Positions 35,651 through 44,669 of a stretch of 64,000 nt of DNA are shown in pieces. The notes beneath the pieces were generated by a model. It worked only from the letters and a program-made list of their open reading frames with translations, was not told where the DNA came from and did not search any database. How positions within the stretch are numbered: the stretch's first letter is position 1; each line of letters starts with the position of its first letter. Both the position numbers and the translations under genes were made by a program. The stretch is taken from positions 1 to 64,000 of the forward strand of contig NZ_BSOW01000039.1 of assembly GCF_030160715.1 (NCBI RefSeq). The letters are read 5' to 3'. Source of the stretch: Bradyrhizobium iriomotense (GTDB lineage Bacteria > Pseudomonadota > Alphaproteobacteria > Rhizobiales > Xanthobacteraceae).

Positions 35651-35695
35651 TTCACACGGGAGAGGTCCAAGGTTCGATCCCTTGTGCGCCCACCA
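35651..35695 (+). other. attR-like 3' fragment of tRNA-Val (CAC)
   Basis: The 45 bases match the 3' part of a tRNA: anticodon loop TTCACAC (anticodon CAC), 3' anticodon strand GGGAG, variable AGGTC, T stem CAAGG / CCTTG around TTCGATC, acceptor strand TGCGCCC and ACCA. The bases before the loop (TGTGG) do not pair with GGGAG, and no 5' half is present, so this is not an intact tRNA. This is what a tRNA-targeting integrase leaves at one end of its island, with crossover in the anticodon loop. Confidence 0.85.
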
Positions 35696-36173
35696 TTTCA
35701 CTTCACGAAAACAGTCGGTTATCCGAACGACGGTTTGAGACCGGTTTCCCGGGAAGCGACGGGGGAAGCGCCCAAAAACCAATTAGCCACATGCGTTGGC
35801 ACTTCTAAGTCTCACGAGAGATCTTGCGCTCTTACCTCAGCCTGAAGGAGTGCGACTTCCATCCGCTCTCGGGGGGCGTTGCCACGGACTATCTCAAGCC
35901 TGCCTTCCCAATTGCGACGAGCCGTCAAAAGGAAACGGCGGCTGTCGCCAGAAGCCGACTTCAGCTCTTCCGCGAGTTCTGAAAAACGCTTTCGGTACGA
36001 ACAGTTTTGATCGACGTTGTTGGTCGAGGTTCGTTCTCGATGCCTAAGTAGGTGGCCGCAGAGGCTCGACATAGGGCGGGCGACAAATGCACATCGCTCG
36101 CGCCGTCATGACCGGTGCGGCCCTGTCCTGGCGCCGCTAAGGGCTGGCCTTCGTTCCGTTGCCAAACTGCACA
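35696..36173. other. Gap at the island boundary
   Basis: An 86-codon minus-strand frame at 35812-36072 has a helical pattern (SELAEELKSASGDSRRFLL) but I cannot tie it to a family. Nothing else stands out. Confidence 0.35.
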
Positions 36174-36344
36174 TCAGTCGTCCCAAAAGCGTTTTCCGCA
36201 GCCACATTCGAACATGTGAGTGATGGCTCCGGTCTCAGAATCCACCACTGTTCGTACAAGCTTCATTTTCTCGCCACAGATGCGGCAGGTTCTGCTCGAG
36301 TTGTCCTCGACAACGCAAATCCTCTCAGCGCGAAATATCTCCAT
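36174..36344 (-). CDS. Very small zinc-ribbon protein, 56 residues
   Basis: The frame starts at ATG 36344 and reads MEIFRAERICVVEDNSS, then CRICGEKMKLVRTVVD, and ends HMFECGCGKRFWDD before TGA. The Cys pairs CRIC and CGC form a likely zinc ribbon. Similar tiny proteins are common in the Bradyrhizobium group. It is coherent from end to end despite its length. Confidence 0.6.
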   Translation of the reverse strand: MEIFRAERICVVEDNSSRTCRICGEKMKLVRTVVDSETGAITHMFECGCGKRFWDD

Positions 36345-36573
36345 GCGTCCGCCCCCTGTCCTAGGTGACTGAAGTTGGAAAAGTACAAGCTATCGCAGCA
36401 GGGAAACTGGGAGAACTGGGTACGAAGTGGCGACAAATTTGCGGTTGTACACGGAGCAAATTAAGACGCACCAGTGAGTCTTGATGACACTTTATGGATG
36501 GCCGTTAGGAATGAACCCAAGGAGCGATCGTTCATACGTATCGCCCACCATTTCCAAGCCTCCGCGCGCGAAC

Positions 36574-37056
36574 CTACGCGATCGACAGAATCTCGATCTC
36601 CTGATTGCCCGCGCCGACGACGTCTCCGACCGCCTTCCCGATCAGCGATTTCGCGACTGGAGCTACGAACGAGATCGACCCGGCCTTCGGATCGGCTTCG
36701 TCCTCTCCGACGATGCGATAGGTCTGCACGCGGCCGTCGGCCCGGCTGAATGTCACCGTGCTGCCAAAGGCGACCGTTTCGGTCGACGCCGGATTGGGGA
36801 TCAGTTGGGCCGTGCGCAGCCTTTCGACGAGGTAGCGGACGTCGCGCAAGGGGACCGCTGACTGCCGGCGCTTTTCGTTGACATCTTCGATCTGCTGCGC
36901 GGCCCCATAGGCCTCCTGCGCTTGCCGAAGCTGCAACTCCAAAGCCTGCAATCCCAATTGCGTCACGAGGTTGGGATGCGGCGAAATCGGGCGATCCGGC
37001 AACAACGTCTCGGACGCGGTTTCGGCACTCTCTTCTTTGGTAAAGGCAACGCTCAA
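36574..37056 (-). CDS. GreA/GreB-like transcription factor
   Basis: The start is the TTG at 37056 (SVAFTKEESAETASETLLPD). The N-terminal coiled coil runs from about residue 25 (LVTQLGLQALELQLRQAQEA, YGAAQQIEDVNEKRRQS). The C-terminal FKBP-like Gre domain follows (VAFGSTVTFSRADGRVQTY, RIVGEDEADPKAGSISFVA, AKSLIGKAVGDVV). Gre factors bind the secondary channel of RNA polymerase and stimulate transcript cleavage at pauses; Rnk-like relatives use the same fold. 160 residues, normal for GreA. It lies in the backbone, with the next gene 66 bases upstream. Confidence 0.85.
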   Translation of the reverse strand: MSVAFTKEESAETASETLLPDRPISPHPNLVTQLGLQALELQLRQAQEAYGAAQQIEDVNEKRRQSAVPLRDVRYLVERLRTAQLIPNPASTETVAFGSTVTFSRADGRVQTYRIVGEDEADPKAGSISFVAPVAKSLIGKAVGDVVGAGNQEIEILSIA

Positions 37057-37122
37057 TCCAAGACCTCGTCGACGTTGAGATGCGGCGCAACGTGGTCGCG
37101 TCGCGCCGCCCGCAAACATGCG

Positions 37123-37476
37123 TTACTTCTTATCGAACGGAACGTATTTCTGGTATTCCTTCGGCACCGAGCTGCGGTAGCGCGAGGGAACCGTGCCGGT
37201 GTCGATCGAATGATCGATCTCCTGCTGCCGCGTCATCTTCTTCTTGGCCGGCTTCTTCTCGGTGGTCTTCTTCGAATCCGTTGATGGGGTCGTCGTCGTG
37301 GCAGTCGTGGCGGCGGGGGACGTCGTTGTCGCCGGCGCGGTGGTCTGGGTCGACGGCGCTGTCGTGGTCGCGGCAGGCGGTGTGGTGGTGCTGTCGGTGC
37401 CCTGAGCCTGCGCGATCGGCGCCTGCAACATGAGCGCGAATGCGGCACTCGCGGCGAGCAAATATGACCTTTGCAT
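37123..37476 (-). CDS. Secreted Thr/Ala-rich protein
   Basis: The ATG 37476 gives a signal peptide (RSYLLAASAAFALMLQAPIA, then QA). The middle, residues 25-75, is a low-complexity Thr/Ala/Pro stretch (TTTPPAATTTAPSTQTT). A Lys-rich part (KKTTEKKPAKKKMT) precedes a short conserved end (DTGTVPSRYRSSVPKEYQKY). I do not recognise a named family. The protein is probably periplasmic or surface-associated. Confidence 0.65.
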   Translation of the reverse strand: MQRSYLLAASAAFALMLQAPIAQAQGTDSTTTPPAATTTAPSTQTTAPATTTSPAATTATTTTPSTDSKKTTEKKPAKKKMTRQQEIDHSIDTGTVPSRYRSSVPKEYQKYVPFDKK

Positions 37477-37679
37477 CAGAACCCTCCAAAGTTCCTGATC
37501 CGAATGATGAAAGCTAATCCCGCGCGATGGGCGTGCGCAAGTCACCGGGCATGGAAAGGGAAGCGCGAAGTGTGGTCGAGGTCGCATGTGCGATGAGATT
37601 GAGTACGATCGGCGGCCTGGTTCACCTCTCCCCTAGGTGAAGTGCACCCTCGCACAGTTCAACCCAAACTCATCCTGTT

Positions 37680-38198
37680 CTAGTGCGATGCATCCAGGCT
37701 CGTCTCCTTCAGCCGTTCCGTGAGCCAGACGGTCTGCGTCCGGTCGAGCACGCCGCCGACATAGACTTCCGCCGTCGCGATGTTCGTCCTCGCGAGCACG
37801 AGCAGCACGCCGATCCAGTAGGCGAACCAGACATCGGGATCGGTGAGCGCCTTCAGCTTCTGCTGGTCGTGCTCGATCGCTGTGTGATTGCTGGCATTGC
37901 GGATTTCGATCGCGAGCAGATTGTTCGGAATCTCGCGCTGATGCACGACGACGTCGGGATAGATCGACTTTCCCAAATGATCGTCGGTTGAGATGATCGA
38001 GCCGCGCGGCAGGTGCAGCGTGCGCTCGCCGAGCCGGTCGTAATTGCAATCGACCGCCCAGCCGGAAAACTGCTTCTCCAGATAGACTGCGAAACGGTGG
38101 GTGACCGCGCGCTCGCCGACATCCTTCTCGAACAGGAATTGTTCGCGGGCGTAGAATTCCCGGAGCGCCGCGATCACCTTGTTCAGCTCGGTCTGCAT
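37680..38198 (-). CDS. PD-(D/E)XK-like nuclease-fold protein
   Basis: I start at ATG 38198 (MQTELNKVIAALREFYAREQ). The core has SIYPDVVVHQRE followed by NNLLAIEIRNASN, matching the strand order of a PD-(D/E)xK fold with the aspartate in YPDVVVH and the glutamate in AIEIR. The usual Lys of ExK is replaced by Arg, which raises the question whether it cuts DNA. An upstream helix with ERAVTHRFAVYLEKQF fits the fold. 172 residues. Confidence 0.6.
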   Translation of the reverse strand: MQTELNKVIAALREFYAREQFLFEKDVGERAVTHRFAVYLEKQFSGWAVDCNYDRLGERTLHLPRGSIISTDDHLGKSIYPDVVVHQREIPNNLLAIEIRNASNHTAIEHDQQKLKALTDPDVWFAYWIGVLLVLARTNIATAEVYVGGVLDRTQTVWLTERLKETSLDASH

Positions 38199-38225
38199 CG
38201 TGCCCCTCGACGCTCTCATCTTGTA

Positions 38226-38371
38226 TCACCCGACCCTCATGGTGAGGAGCGCGGAACGCGCGTCTCCGGACGATGCTTCGCATCGCCGGGCAAACCATGA
38301 AGGCCCGACTCTCTCCCGCGGCCATCCTTCGAGACGCCCGCTGCTCGCGGGCTCCTCAGGATGAGGAGGAG
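38226..38371. repeat. Bradyrhizobium-type palindromic intergenic repeat
   Basis: The sequence contains CTCATGGTGAGGAGCGCGGA, further ACCATGAAGGCCCG, and CTCCTCAGGATGAGGA, typical of the short dispersed palindromes of this group. It lies between two leftward genes and could fold into a long RNA hairpin. Confidence 0.65.
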
Positions 38372-38405
38372 AGTACGTGTGACGTGGAAGCAACCGGAGC
38401 TTACC

Positions 38406-39953
38406 TCACATCACGACTTCGATCAGCCGCGGCCCCGGCTCGGCGACGGCCTCCGCCAGCGCCTTGTTGAACTCGTCGGCGTTGGTGACGGCGCGGCCCG
38501 GCACGCCCATGCCCTTGGCCAGCGCCACGAAATCGAGGGTCGGGCGATCGAGCCTGAGCATGTCGGTCGCGCGCTGGCCGGGCTCGCCGGCGCCGACGCC
38601 GTCGAACTCGCCGCGCAGGATCTGGTAGATGCGGTTGGCGAACACGATGGTGACGATGTTGAGGCCTTCGCGCGCCTGCGTCCACAGCGACTGGATCGTG
38701 TACATCGCGCTGCCGTCGCCGACCATGCACATGACCTTGCGGTCAGGACAGGCGATCGCAGCACCGATCGAGAGCGGCGTCGAGAAGCCGATCGAGCCGC
38801 CCATGTTCTGGATCCAGTCGTGCGGTGCCGCCGCCGCGGTCGGCGGGAAGAAGCCGCGCCCCGTGGTGAGGGATTCATCGATCAGGATCGCATTCTCGGG
38901 GATCGCATAGGCAATCGCCTGCGCGATGGTGGTGAAATTGAGCGCGCCGGTCGGCTGGACCAGCTCCTGGAGTTTTTGCGGCTTGACGTCGTGCGCGGTG
39001 GCATGCAGCGCGCCGGCGAGCGCTTCGAGCGCCGCGACCGAGTTCTCGCCCCAGTCGGTCATGCGATGAACCTCGCAGCCCTCCGGCTTCAAAAGGCTCG
39101 GCTTGTTCGGATAAGCGAAGAACGCGACGGGATCGTTGGCCTCGACCAGGATGATGTGACGGAAATCCTTCAGCAGCGGCAGCGCCTGGTCGATCACATA
39201 GGGAATCCGGTCGATCGAGAAGCGGCCGCGGCCGCGCGCCATGCGCGGGCGGAAGGTCGGGCCCATCACCTGGCATCCGGTCTTCCCGGCGATGCGCTGC
39301 GCCAGCGCGAGGCCCTGCTCGCTCAGCGCGCTGCCGACCATCAGCAGCAGCGTGCGGCTGCCGTCATTGCGCAGGATCTTGGCAGCGGTCTCGACCGCCT
39401 GCGGCGAATAGGACGGGCGCTGCTTCTCCGCCGGCACCTCGGCGATGCCGTCGGCCTCGTTCCAGGCGGTGTCGGCGGGCAGGATCAGGGTCGCGATCTG
39501 CGCCGGCGAGCTTTTGGCGGCGGCGATTGCCGCGGCGCCATCGGCGGCGACCGACTTGGCGTCCGGCGAGGTCCGCACCCAGGACGACATCGGCCGCGCC
39601 AGGCCCTCGATGTCCGAGGTGAGCGGCGCGTTGTAGCCGATGTGATAGCCGGCGTGCTGGCCGACGATATTGACGATTCCGGAATGCGCCTTCTTGGCAT
39701 TGTGCAAGTTGGCAAGACCGTTGGCGAGGCCGGGGCCGAGGTGCAGCAGCGTCGAGGCGGGCGTGCCCTTCATGCGGTAATAGCCGTCGGCCGCTCCCGT
39801 CACCACCCCCTCGAACAAGCCGAGCACGCAGCGCATGCCGGGAACACGGTCGAGCGCCGCGACAAAGTGCATTTCGGACGTCCCGGGATTGGTGAAGCAG
39901 ATGTCGACCCCGCCCTTGACCAGCGTCCGTACCAGACTTTCCGCACCGTTCAT
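38406..39953 (-). CDS. TPP-dependent acetolactate synthase-like enzyme
   Basis: The ATG 39953 follows GGGAGAGAACG. The protein opens MNGAESLVRTLVKGGVDICF with NPGTSEMHFV, the catalytic Glu in GLFEGVVTGAADGYY, and a C-terminal TPP site MVGDGSAMYTIQSLWTQ with IVFANRIY. These are features of the acetolactate synthase / benzoylformate decarboxylase superfamily. 515 residues. No small regulatory subunit lies nearby and branched-chain amino acid genes are absent, so a catabolic decarboxylase or synthase is more likely than IlvB. A second family member lies at 55358-56980. Confidence 0.8.
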   Translation of the reverse strand: MNGAESLVRTLVKGGVDICFTNPGTSEMHFVAALDRVPGMRCVLGLFEGVVTGAADGYYRMKGTPASTLLHLGPGLANGLANLHNAKKAHSGIVNIVGQHAGYHIGYNAPLTSDIEGLARPMSSWVRTSPDAKSVAADGAAAIAAAKSSPAQIATLILPADTAWNEADGIAEVPAEKQRPSYSPQAVETAAKILRNDGSRTLLLMVGSALSEQGLALAQRIAGKTGCQVMGPTFRPRMARGRGRFSIDRIPYVIDQALPLLKDFRHIILVEANDPVAFFAYPNKPSLLKPEGCEVHRMTDWGENSVAALEALAGALHATAHDVKPQKLQELVQPTGALNFTTIAQAIAYAIPENAILIDESLTTGRGFFPPTAAAAPHDWIQNMGGSIGFSTPLSIGAAIACPDRKVMCMVGDGSAMYTIQSLWTQAREGLNIVTIVFANRIYQILRGEFDGVGAGEPGQRATDMLRLDRPTLDFVALAKGMGVPGRAVTNADEFNKALAEAVAEPGPRLIEVVM

Positions 39954-40217
39954 CGTTCTCTCCCGCGACCTCTTTGTTTCGGATCCCCTATCGATCAACC
40001 ATTGTTCGCGGTTTTCGTCAAAGCAATAGCAGACATTGCTGCCCTGCCGGACAGGGCGACGAGGCTTCTTGGCTAATACGGTTTTGCGATCAGGCCGGCT
40101 TTCCCGCATTTGGCAATCGTTAAGGATTGCGCCTGCTCACGCTGCCGTGGCTTGCGAAATGCCGGCAAATATGGCCTGTGGTCGTCCATTGAATCGATTT
40201 TTTTGCTGGGGGAAGGA

Positions 40218-40793
40218 ATGAACCGGTTTTTTGCCGCACCGATCGCCGCCATCGCGATCCTGACCATCGGCGCGAGCGGCGCGTCTGCGGCGGGGATGTT
40301 CGACTTCACCGGCACCAGCGGAAGCGGCTATCTCGGCGGCGGGGCGAGCCCGATCCCCCGCAGCACCGTGATGTATCCCACCAACTACGCCCCCGGCACC
40401 ATCGTGATAAACACCGGTGAGCGGCGGCTTTACCTGGTGCTGGGAGGCGGCCAGGCGCTGCGCTACGGCATCGGGGTTGGCCGCGACGGTTTTCGCTGGG
40501 GCGGCGTGCATCGCATCAGCGCCAAGAAGGAGTGGCCGGACTGGACGCCGCCTTCGCAGATGCTGGCCCGCCGGCCGGACCTGCCGCGCCACATGCGTGG
40601 CGGTATCGAGAACCCGCTCGGTGCCCGCGCGATGTATTTGGGCTCGACGCTCTATCGCATCCACGGCTCCAACGAGCCGGAAACGATCGGACAGGCGGTC
40701 TCCTCCGGCTGCTTCCGCATGACCAATGATGACGTGACCGACCTCTATGGCCGCGTCTCGGTCGGCACCACGGTCGTCGTTCTGAACAACTAG
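40218..40793 (+). CDS. L,D-transpeptidase (ErfK/YbiS/YkuD family)
   Basis: The ATG 40218 follows GGGGGAAGG. It has a signal peptide (FFAAPIAAIAILTIGASGAS) and a YkuD domain: GTIVINTGERRLYLVLGGG near residue 65 and the catalytic HGSNEPETIGQAVSSGCFRM, with His and Cys in place. It would form 3-3 peptidoglycan cross-links or anchor lipoproteins in the periplasm. 191 residues, complete. It is transcribed away from the TPP enzyme gene. Confidence 0.9.
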   Translation: MNRFFAAPIAAIAILTIGASGASAAGMFDFTGTSGSGYLGGGASPIPRSTVMYPTNYAPGTIVINTGERRLYLVLGGGQALRYGIGVGRDGFRWGGVHRISAKKEWPDWTPPSQMLARRPDLPRHMRGGIENPLGARAMYLGSTLYRIHGSNEPETIGQAVSSGCFRMTNDDVTDLYGRVSVGTTVVVLNN

Positions 40794-40876
40794 CGCATGC
40801 GCGGCCGAGGGAACCCGAGAGGCTCCCTCGAAGGTGGTCTTGTGCGCGAGGACGGATTGCGGCAGCGTCGACTGAC

Positions 40877-41698
40877 ATGATCGCATCGCGCCAGCTTCCG
40901 CCTTTTTGTCGCACCGCCCTGCTGGCGCTTGCCATGCTCGGCTGCGCCGCCGAATTCGGCGCGAATGCAGGCGCGGGCGGCGAGCTGCCGGCGATCGCCT
41001 CGCGCCAGCGCAGCGAGAAGAAGAGCTTTACCGACGGCGAGATCGTCGACGGCTTCCTCAAGACCGCGTTCGGCGCCGAATATCACCTCGCCGGCCGCGT
41101 CGACCGGATCCGCAAATTCGACACACCGGTGCGCGTCTTCGCCGAGAGCGACGGCCGCGCCGACCGCAAGGCGCAGCTCGCCAAGGTCGTCGCCGACATT
41201 GCGAGGCGCGTGCAGCATCTCGACATCGCCATGACCGACGATGCGGAAGCCGCCAATGTCCGCGTCAAGCTGGTGCGCGACCGTGACCTCTATCGCACCA
41301 TCTCGACGTTCTATGGTGCGGAGAAGGCGCGCGAGATCCGTTCCTCGCTCGATCCGCAATGTCTCTCCGGCTTCCGCAAGAACGAGAAGTTCGAGATCGA
41401 GCATTCCGACGTCATCCTGACGGTCGACAATGGCGACTTCGTCTTCCTCGACTGCGCCTATGAGGAGCTCTTGCAGTCGCTCGGGCCGATCAACGACACC
41501 GCGAGCGTGCCCTGGACCATGTTCAACGACAATGTGTCGATGGGGTTTTTCGACGTCTATGATCAGTACATCCTCAATCTGCTCTACGATCCGCGCATCA
41601 AGGCAGGCATGACGTTGCCGGAGGTCCGCAACGTTCTGCCCGAGGTGCTCGCCGACGTGCGGACCTGGGTGAAGCAGGTGAACAATCTGGCGGAGTGA
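40877..41698 (+). CDS. DUF2927 secreted protein
   Basis: The 273-residue protein has an N-terminal hydrophobic export sequence (TALLALAMLGCAAEFGANAG); the Cys could also make it a lipoprotein. The DUF2927 domain fills residues 60-270, with FTDGEIVDGFLKTAFGAEYH, CAYEELLQSLGPINDT and FNDNVSMGFFDVYDQYIL. The family is common in alphaproteobacteria and of unknown role, thought to be envelope-related. Its start lies 83 bases after the L,D-transpeptidase stop and it may share its transcript. Confidence 0.85.
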   Translation: MIASRQLPPFCRTALLALAMLGCAAEFGANAGAGGELPAIASRQRSEKKSFTDGEIVDGFLKTAFGAEYHLAGRVDRIRKFDTPVRVFAESDGRADRKAQLAKVVADIARRVQHLDIAMTDDAEAANVRVKLVRDRDLYRTISTFYGAEKAREIRSSLDPQCLSGFRKNEKFEIEHSDVILTVDNGDFVFLDCAYEELLQSLGPINDTASVPWTMFNDNVSMGFFDVYDQYILNLLYDPRIKAGMTLPEVRNVLPEVLADVRTWVKQVNNLAE

Positions 41699-41751
41699 GT
41701 GATCTTGCTGGCCGAGGTGCAACGCCTCGATGCTGACAGGAAGGATGTCGG

Positions 41752-42123
41752 ATGAGTGAGAGCAGCGGCGGTCAGGCAAGCGCGCAACAAGCCGGCTTTG
41801 TTGGTGTCACGCGCAAGGTTCTCGAACGCCTTGCATTGCCGGGTGATCAGCGGGAGCTCGTCGTGGTCGAGGTGACCTATCCGCCCGGCGGCGTCGCGCC
41901 GCTTCACCGGCATCCGGTCGGCGGCGTGATCTTCATCGTCGAAGGCGTTGCCGAGTCGGCCTATGGCGACGATGAGCCGCGACAATATCGAGCCGGCGAG
42001 ACCTTGCAGGATCGCTCCGACAGCCCCCACACCCTGTTTCGCAATTGCGACCCGGAGCGCCCGCTCCGCTTTCTGACGATCTACGCTCTTGAACCCGGGC
42101 GCTCCTACACGACGGATCCCTGA
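41752..42123 (+). CDS. Cupin-fold protein
   Basis: The 123-residue protein has one cupin barrel: YPPGGVAPLHRHPVGGVIF with two metal-binding His, GVAESAYGDDEPRQYRAGET, and DSPHTLFRNCD with the third His. Function is unknown; single-domain cupins of this type bind a metal and may be small dioxygenases or sugar or signal binders. It follows DUF2927 by 53 bases on the same strand. Confidence 0.8.
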   Translation: MSESSGGQASAQQAGFVGVTRKVLERLALPGDQRELVVVEVTYPPGGVAPLHRHPVGGVIFIVEGVAESAYGDDEPRQYRAGETLQDRSDSPHTLFRNCDPERPLRFLTIYALEPGRSYTTDP

Positions 42124-42287
42124 GATCGAGCCGGGCAGAGCCACAAGCCGCCCTCCTCACGCGCTGTCACTGAATTTTGCGCGTGTCGCGCGAGCGTCAC
42201 ATGTGCGTCAGCCAATCACGATAATCGGTGCGTCCCTCCCGAGAAAACTCGCGCAAGTTGCGCTAGACATGAAGATGGGGCGTCCGC

Positions 42288-44468
42288 ATGAAACCGAAAA
42301 GCTTTCTTTTCTCGACATCCGCGATGTTGCTCGCGGCGGCGTTGGCCGGCGTCGCGACGACTGCGCGCGCCGATGAGCATGATCGTGACCGCGACGGGAA
42401 CCGTCACGGCCGCAACTCGCCGCGCGTGGTGTTGATCTCGCTCGACGGCGCCAAGCCCGACTTCATCCAGAAATTCATCGAGGAGGGCGTGCTGCCTCGC
42501 GACGGCGGACTGGCGCGGCTCAGCCGTCACGGTGCGGTGGCCGTACAAAATGTGACGGCCTCGCCGTCGCTCACCGCGGTGTCGCACATCGCGATCGCGA
42601 CCGGATCGACGGCCGTACACAACGACATCCCGTCGAACACTTTCGAGGCCGTCGTCGCGCCGATCTCGTCGAGCTTGAGCGGCTTCGCGGCACCGATCGG
42701 CGGCTATCAGGAGAGCCCGCTGGGGCCCTCGCCGCAGCCGACAGCGTTGCCGCTGTGGGTGCAGCTGCGCCAACAGGGCAAGAAGGTGGCCACCGCGACA
42801 TGGCCGGGCGGCGACGGCGCCGACATCTCGATCAACAACACGGTGGTGCAGCCGGCCCAGCCGATCCGCGTCACCAATTACACCGTGCCATTCGGAGCGT
42901 TCGGCGGCATCGGCGCCCAGGGCTTTTCGCTGTCCAAGACGGATTTCGCGCCCGATCCGACCGTCGCCACGGCGCTTCAGGCGGCCGGCCAATTCTCGTT
43001 CAGCCCGGTGCTGGCGACATCAGCGCCAATCGAAACGTTCTCGTGCGCCTCGGCGGCGCCCGCGACCTGCACCGGCGCTGCAACGCTCGACGTCAAATAT
43101 GCGATCCGGGTGGCGGCCATCGACACCAGCAATGACGGCAAGGTCAACTACGACACGCTGGTGTTCTTCGACGCGACACGCGGCATCACATCGGGACCGT
43201 TCCACGCGCCGTCGACTGGACCCGCCTACGCCAAGTTCGGCGGCGAGAACGCGCCTTTCTTCTTCGAAGGCAGCGGGGCCAAGGTCGGCGCCGCCTACTT
43301 CGTCTCGCAGCTGGCGCCCGATCTCTCGGTCGTGCGCTTCGCGCGCTACGGCGCCAACTATATCCCGCGCAACACGCCGGTGCTGGCCGACGTCGATGAC
43401 ATCAACAACAACATCGGCTTCTGGCGCCCTCAGGCCGACTTCCGCATTCCGGAACGGCTGAGCCCGGGCTTCACGAACTTCCCTGACGTCGAGATCGAAG
43501 CCATGTTCGAGGACATGGTGAAGACCTTCGTGCGCTACCAGGCCGATATCGGCGAGCGTGCGATCCTGAACCATCCCGACGCTGACCTCGTGATGGTCTA
43601 CATCGAGCAGCCCGACGGCTCCGAACATCAGTTCCTGCTGATCGACCCCCGCCAGGGCACCAACCCGAAGGACCCGAACTCGATCGGCGCCAACCAGGAT
43701 CCCTCCAAGGTCGCGCGCTACGCCTCGTATATCCGCTTCGCCTACCAGACAGCCGACAAGGCGGTGCAGAGAATCGCCGAGGCGGCGGGCCGCGACAGCA
43801 ACGTCATCGTGGTGTCGGACCACGGTTTTGCGCCCTTCCACACCTCGGTCAGCATGCTCAACATCCTGCGCAATGCCGGCATCGACACCAGCAAGGTGGG
43901 AATCCGCACCTCGGGCCCTGCGGCCAACATCTATGTCAATCTCCAGCAGCGCGAGTCGGGCGGCACCGTTGATCCTGCGACCTACAACGCGCTGGTCGCA
44001 CAGATCACGGATGCCGTGAAGAACGCGGTCGATCCCAACCCGCGGTTCAACTACTCGCTCAACGACGGACGCATCTTCACGGTGGTCGAGAGCCGGCCGC
44101 TGCAATGCGAGGCCGCTCCCGGACAATGCATCAGCAAGACCATCGGCCAGGATTTCGGCGACGTGTTCGCGCTGATGGCCCCGGGCTACAACTTCGACGG
44201 CATCCAGAGCCCCGGCGTCGCCCGCCTCGGCGATGCGCCGTTCAACGCGGCGACGACCACGCTGTCGATGCCGAATTTCTACGGGGCCCATGGCCACGAT
44301 CCCAAGCTGCCGGTGATGAGCGCGACCTTCATTGCCGCAGGCCCCCAGATCCGCAACGAGCCGATCCGGCGCATGCACAATATCGACGTGGCGCCGACCA
44401 TCATGCAGATCCTCGGCGTGAGGCCTCAAGGCGTCGACGGCGAGGTGCTGCACGAGATCCTGCGCTGA
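42288..44468 (+). CDS. Exported type I phosphodiesterase / nucleotide pyrophosphatase
   Basis: The 726-residue protein starts with a signal peptide (FLFSTSAMLLAAALAGVATT). The alkaline-phosphatase-like fold shows RVVLISLDGAKPDFI with the first metal Asp, NVTASPSLTAVSHIAIATG with the nucleophile Thr/Ser, NVIVVSDHGFAPFH with Asp-His near residue 510, and GAHGHDPKLPVM with His near 665. It would cleave phosphodiester or pyrophosphate bonds of nucleotides or lipids in the periplasm. It is followed by a perfect 12-bp hairpin. Confidence 0.85.
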   Translation: MKPKSFLFSTSAMLLAAALAGVATTARADEHDRDRDGNRHGRNSPRVVLISLDGAKPDFIQKFIEEGVLPRDGGLARLSRHGAVAVQNVTASPSLTAVSHIAIATGSTAVHNDIPSNTFEAVVAPISSSLSGFAAPIGGYQESPLGPSPQPTALPLWVQLRQQGKKVATATWPGGDGADISINNTVVQPAQPIRVTNYTVPFGAFGGIGAQGFSLSKTDFAPDPTVATALQAAGQFSFSPVLATSAPIETFSCASAAPATCTGAATLDVKYAIRVAAIDTSNDGKVNYDTLVFFDATRGITSGPFHAPSTGPAYAKFGGENAPFFFEGSGAKVGAAYFVSQLAPDLSVVRFARYGANYIPRNTPVLADVDDINNNIGFWRPQADFRIPERLSPGFTNFPDVEIEAMFEDMVKTFVRYQADIGERAILNHPDADLVMVYIEQPDGSEHQFLLIDPRQGTNPKDPNSIGANQDPSKVARYASYIRFAYQTADKAVQRIAEAAGRDSNVIVVSDHGFAPFHTSVSMLNILRNAGIDTSKVGIRTSGPAANIYVNLQQRESGGTVDPATYNALVAQITDAVKNAVDPNPRFNYSLNDGRIFTVVESRPLQCEAAPGQCISKTIGQDFGDVFALMAPGYNFDGIQSPGVARLGDAPFNAATTTLSMPNFYGAHGHDPKLPVMSATFIAAGPQIRNEPIRRMHNIDVAPTIMQILGVRPQGVDGEVLHEILR

Positions 44469-44493
44469 CAAGCCGGCCATCCCTCAGAACAAT

Positions 44494-44523
44494 TCCTATG
44501 GGCGCCGACCAGCGCCCATAGGA
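44494..44523. terminator. Strong hairpin after the phosphodiesterase gene
   Basis: A perfect 12-bp stem TCCTATGGGCGC / GCGCCCATAGGA surrounds a 6-base loop, 25 bases after the stop codon. There is no T tract, so termination efficiency is uncertain; it could also stabilise the transcript end. Confidence 0.6.
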
Positions 44524-44669
44524 GCGTTGCGAAGCTGGCACTTGTGCAGCGAAGCGAATCCCATCGCCTCTCCCGCCGTTTCCCGCGCGCCGACCTTTGA
44601 TTCAAATCAAGAGTGGCTAGCGCGATCCGATTCTATTCTCTGAGAATGATCGGTCTCGGGAGGTCGGCC

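Noticed and set aside
35600..35700. A complete tRNA gene at the island end
   Set aside because: Only the part from the anticodon loop to the ACCA end fits; the bases before it do not pair with the 3' anticodon strand.
38361..40076. A 571-codon plus-strand frame opposite the TPP enzyme gene
   Set aside because: It mirrors the leftward TPP enzyme gene, has an Arg/Gly/Asp-rich composition and no domain.
43020..44480. A 486-codon minus-strand frame opposite the phosphodiesterase
   Set aside because: Arg/His/Val-rich antisense shadow without motifs.
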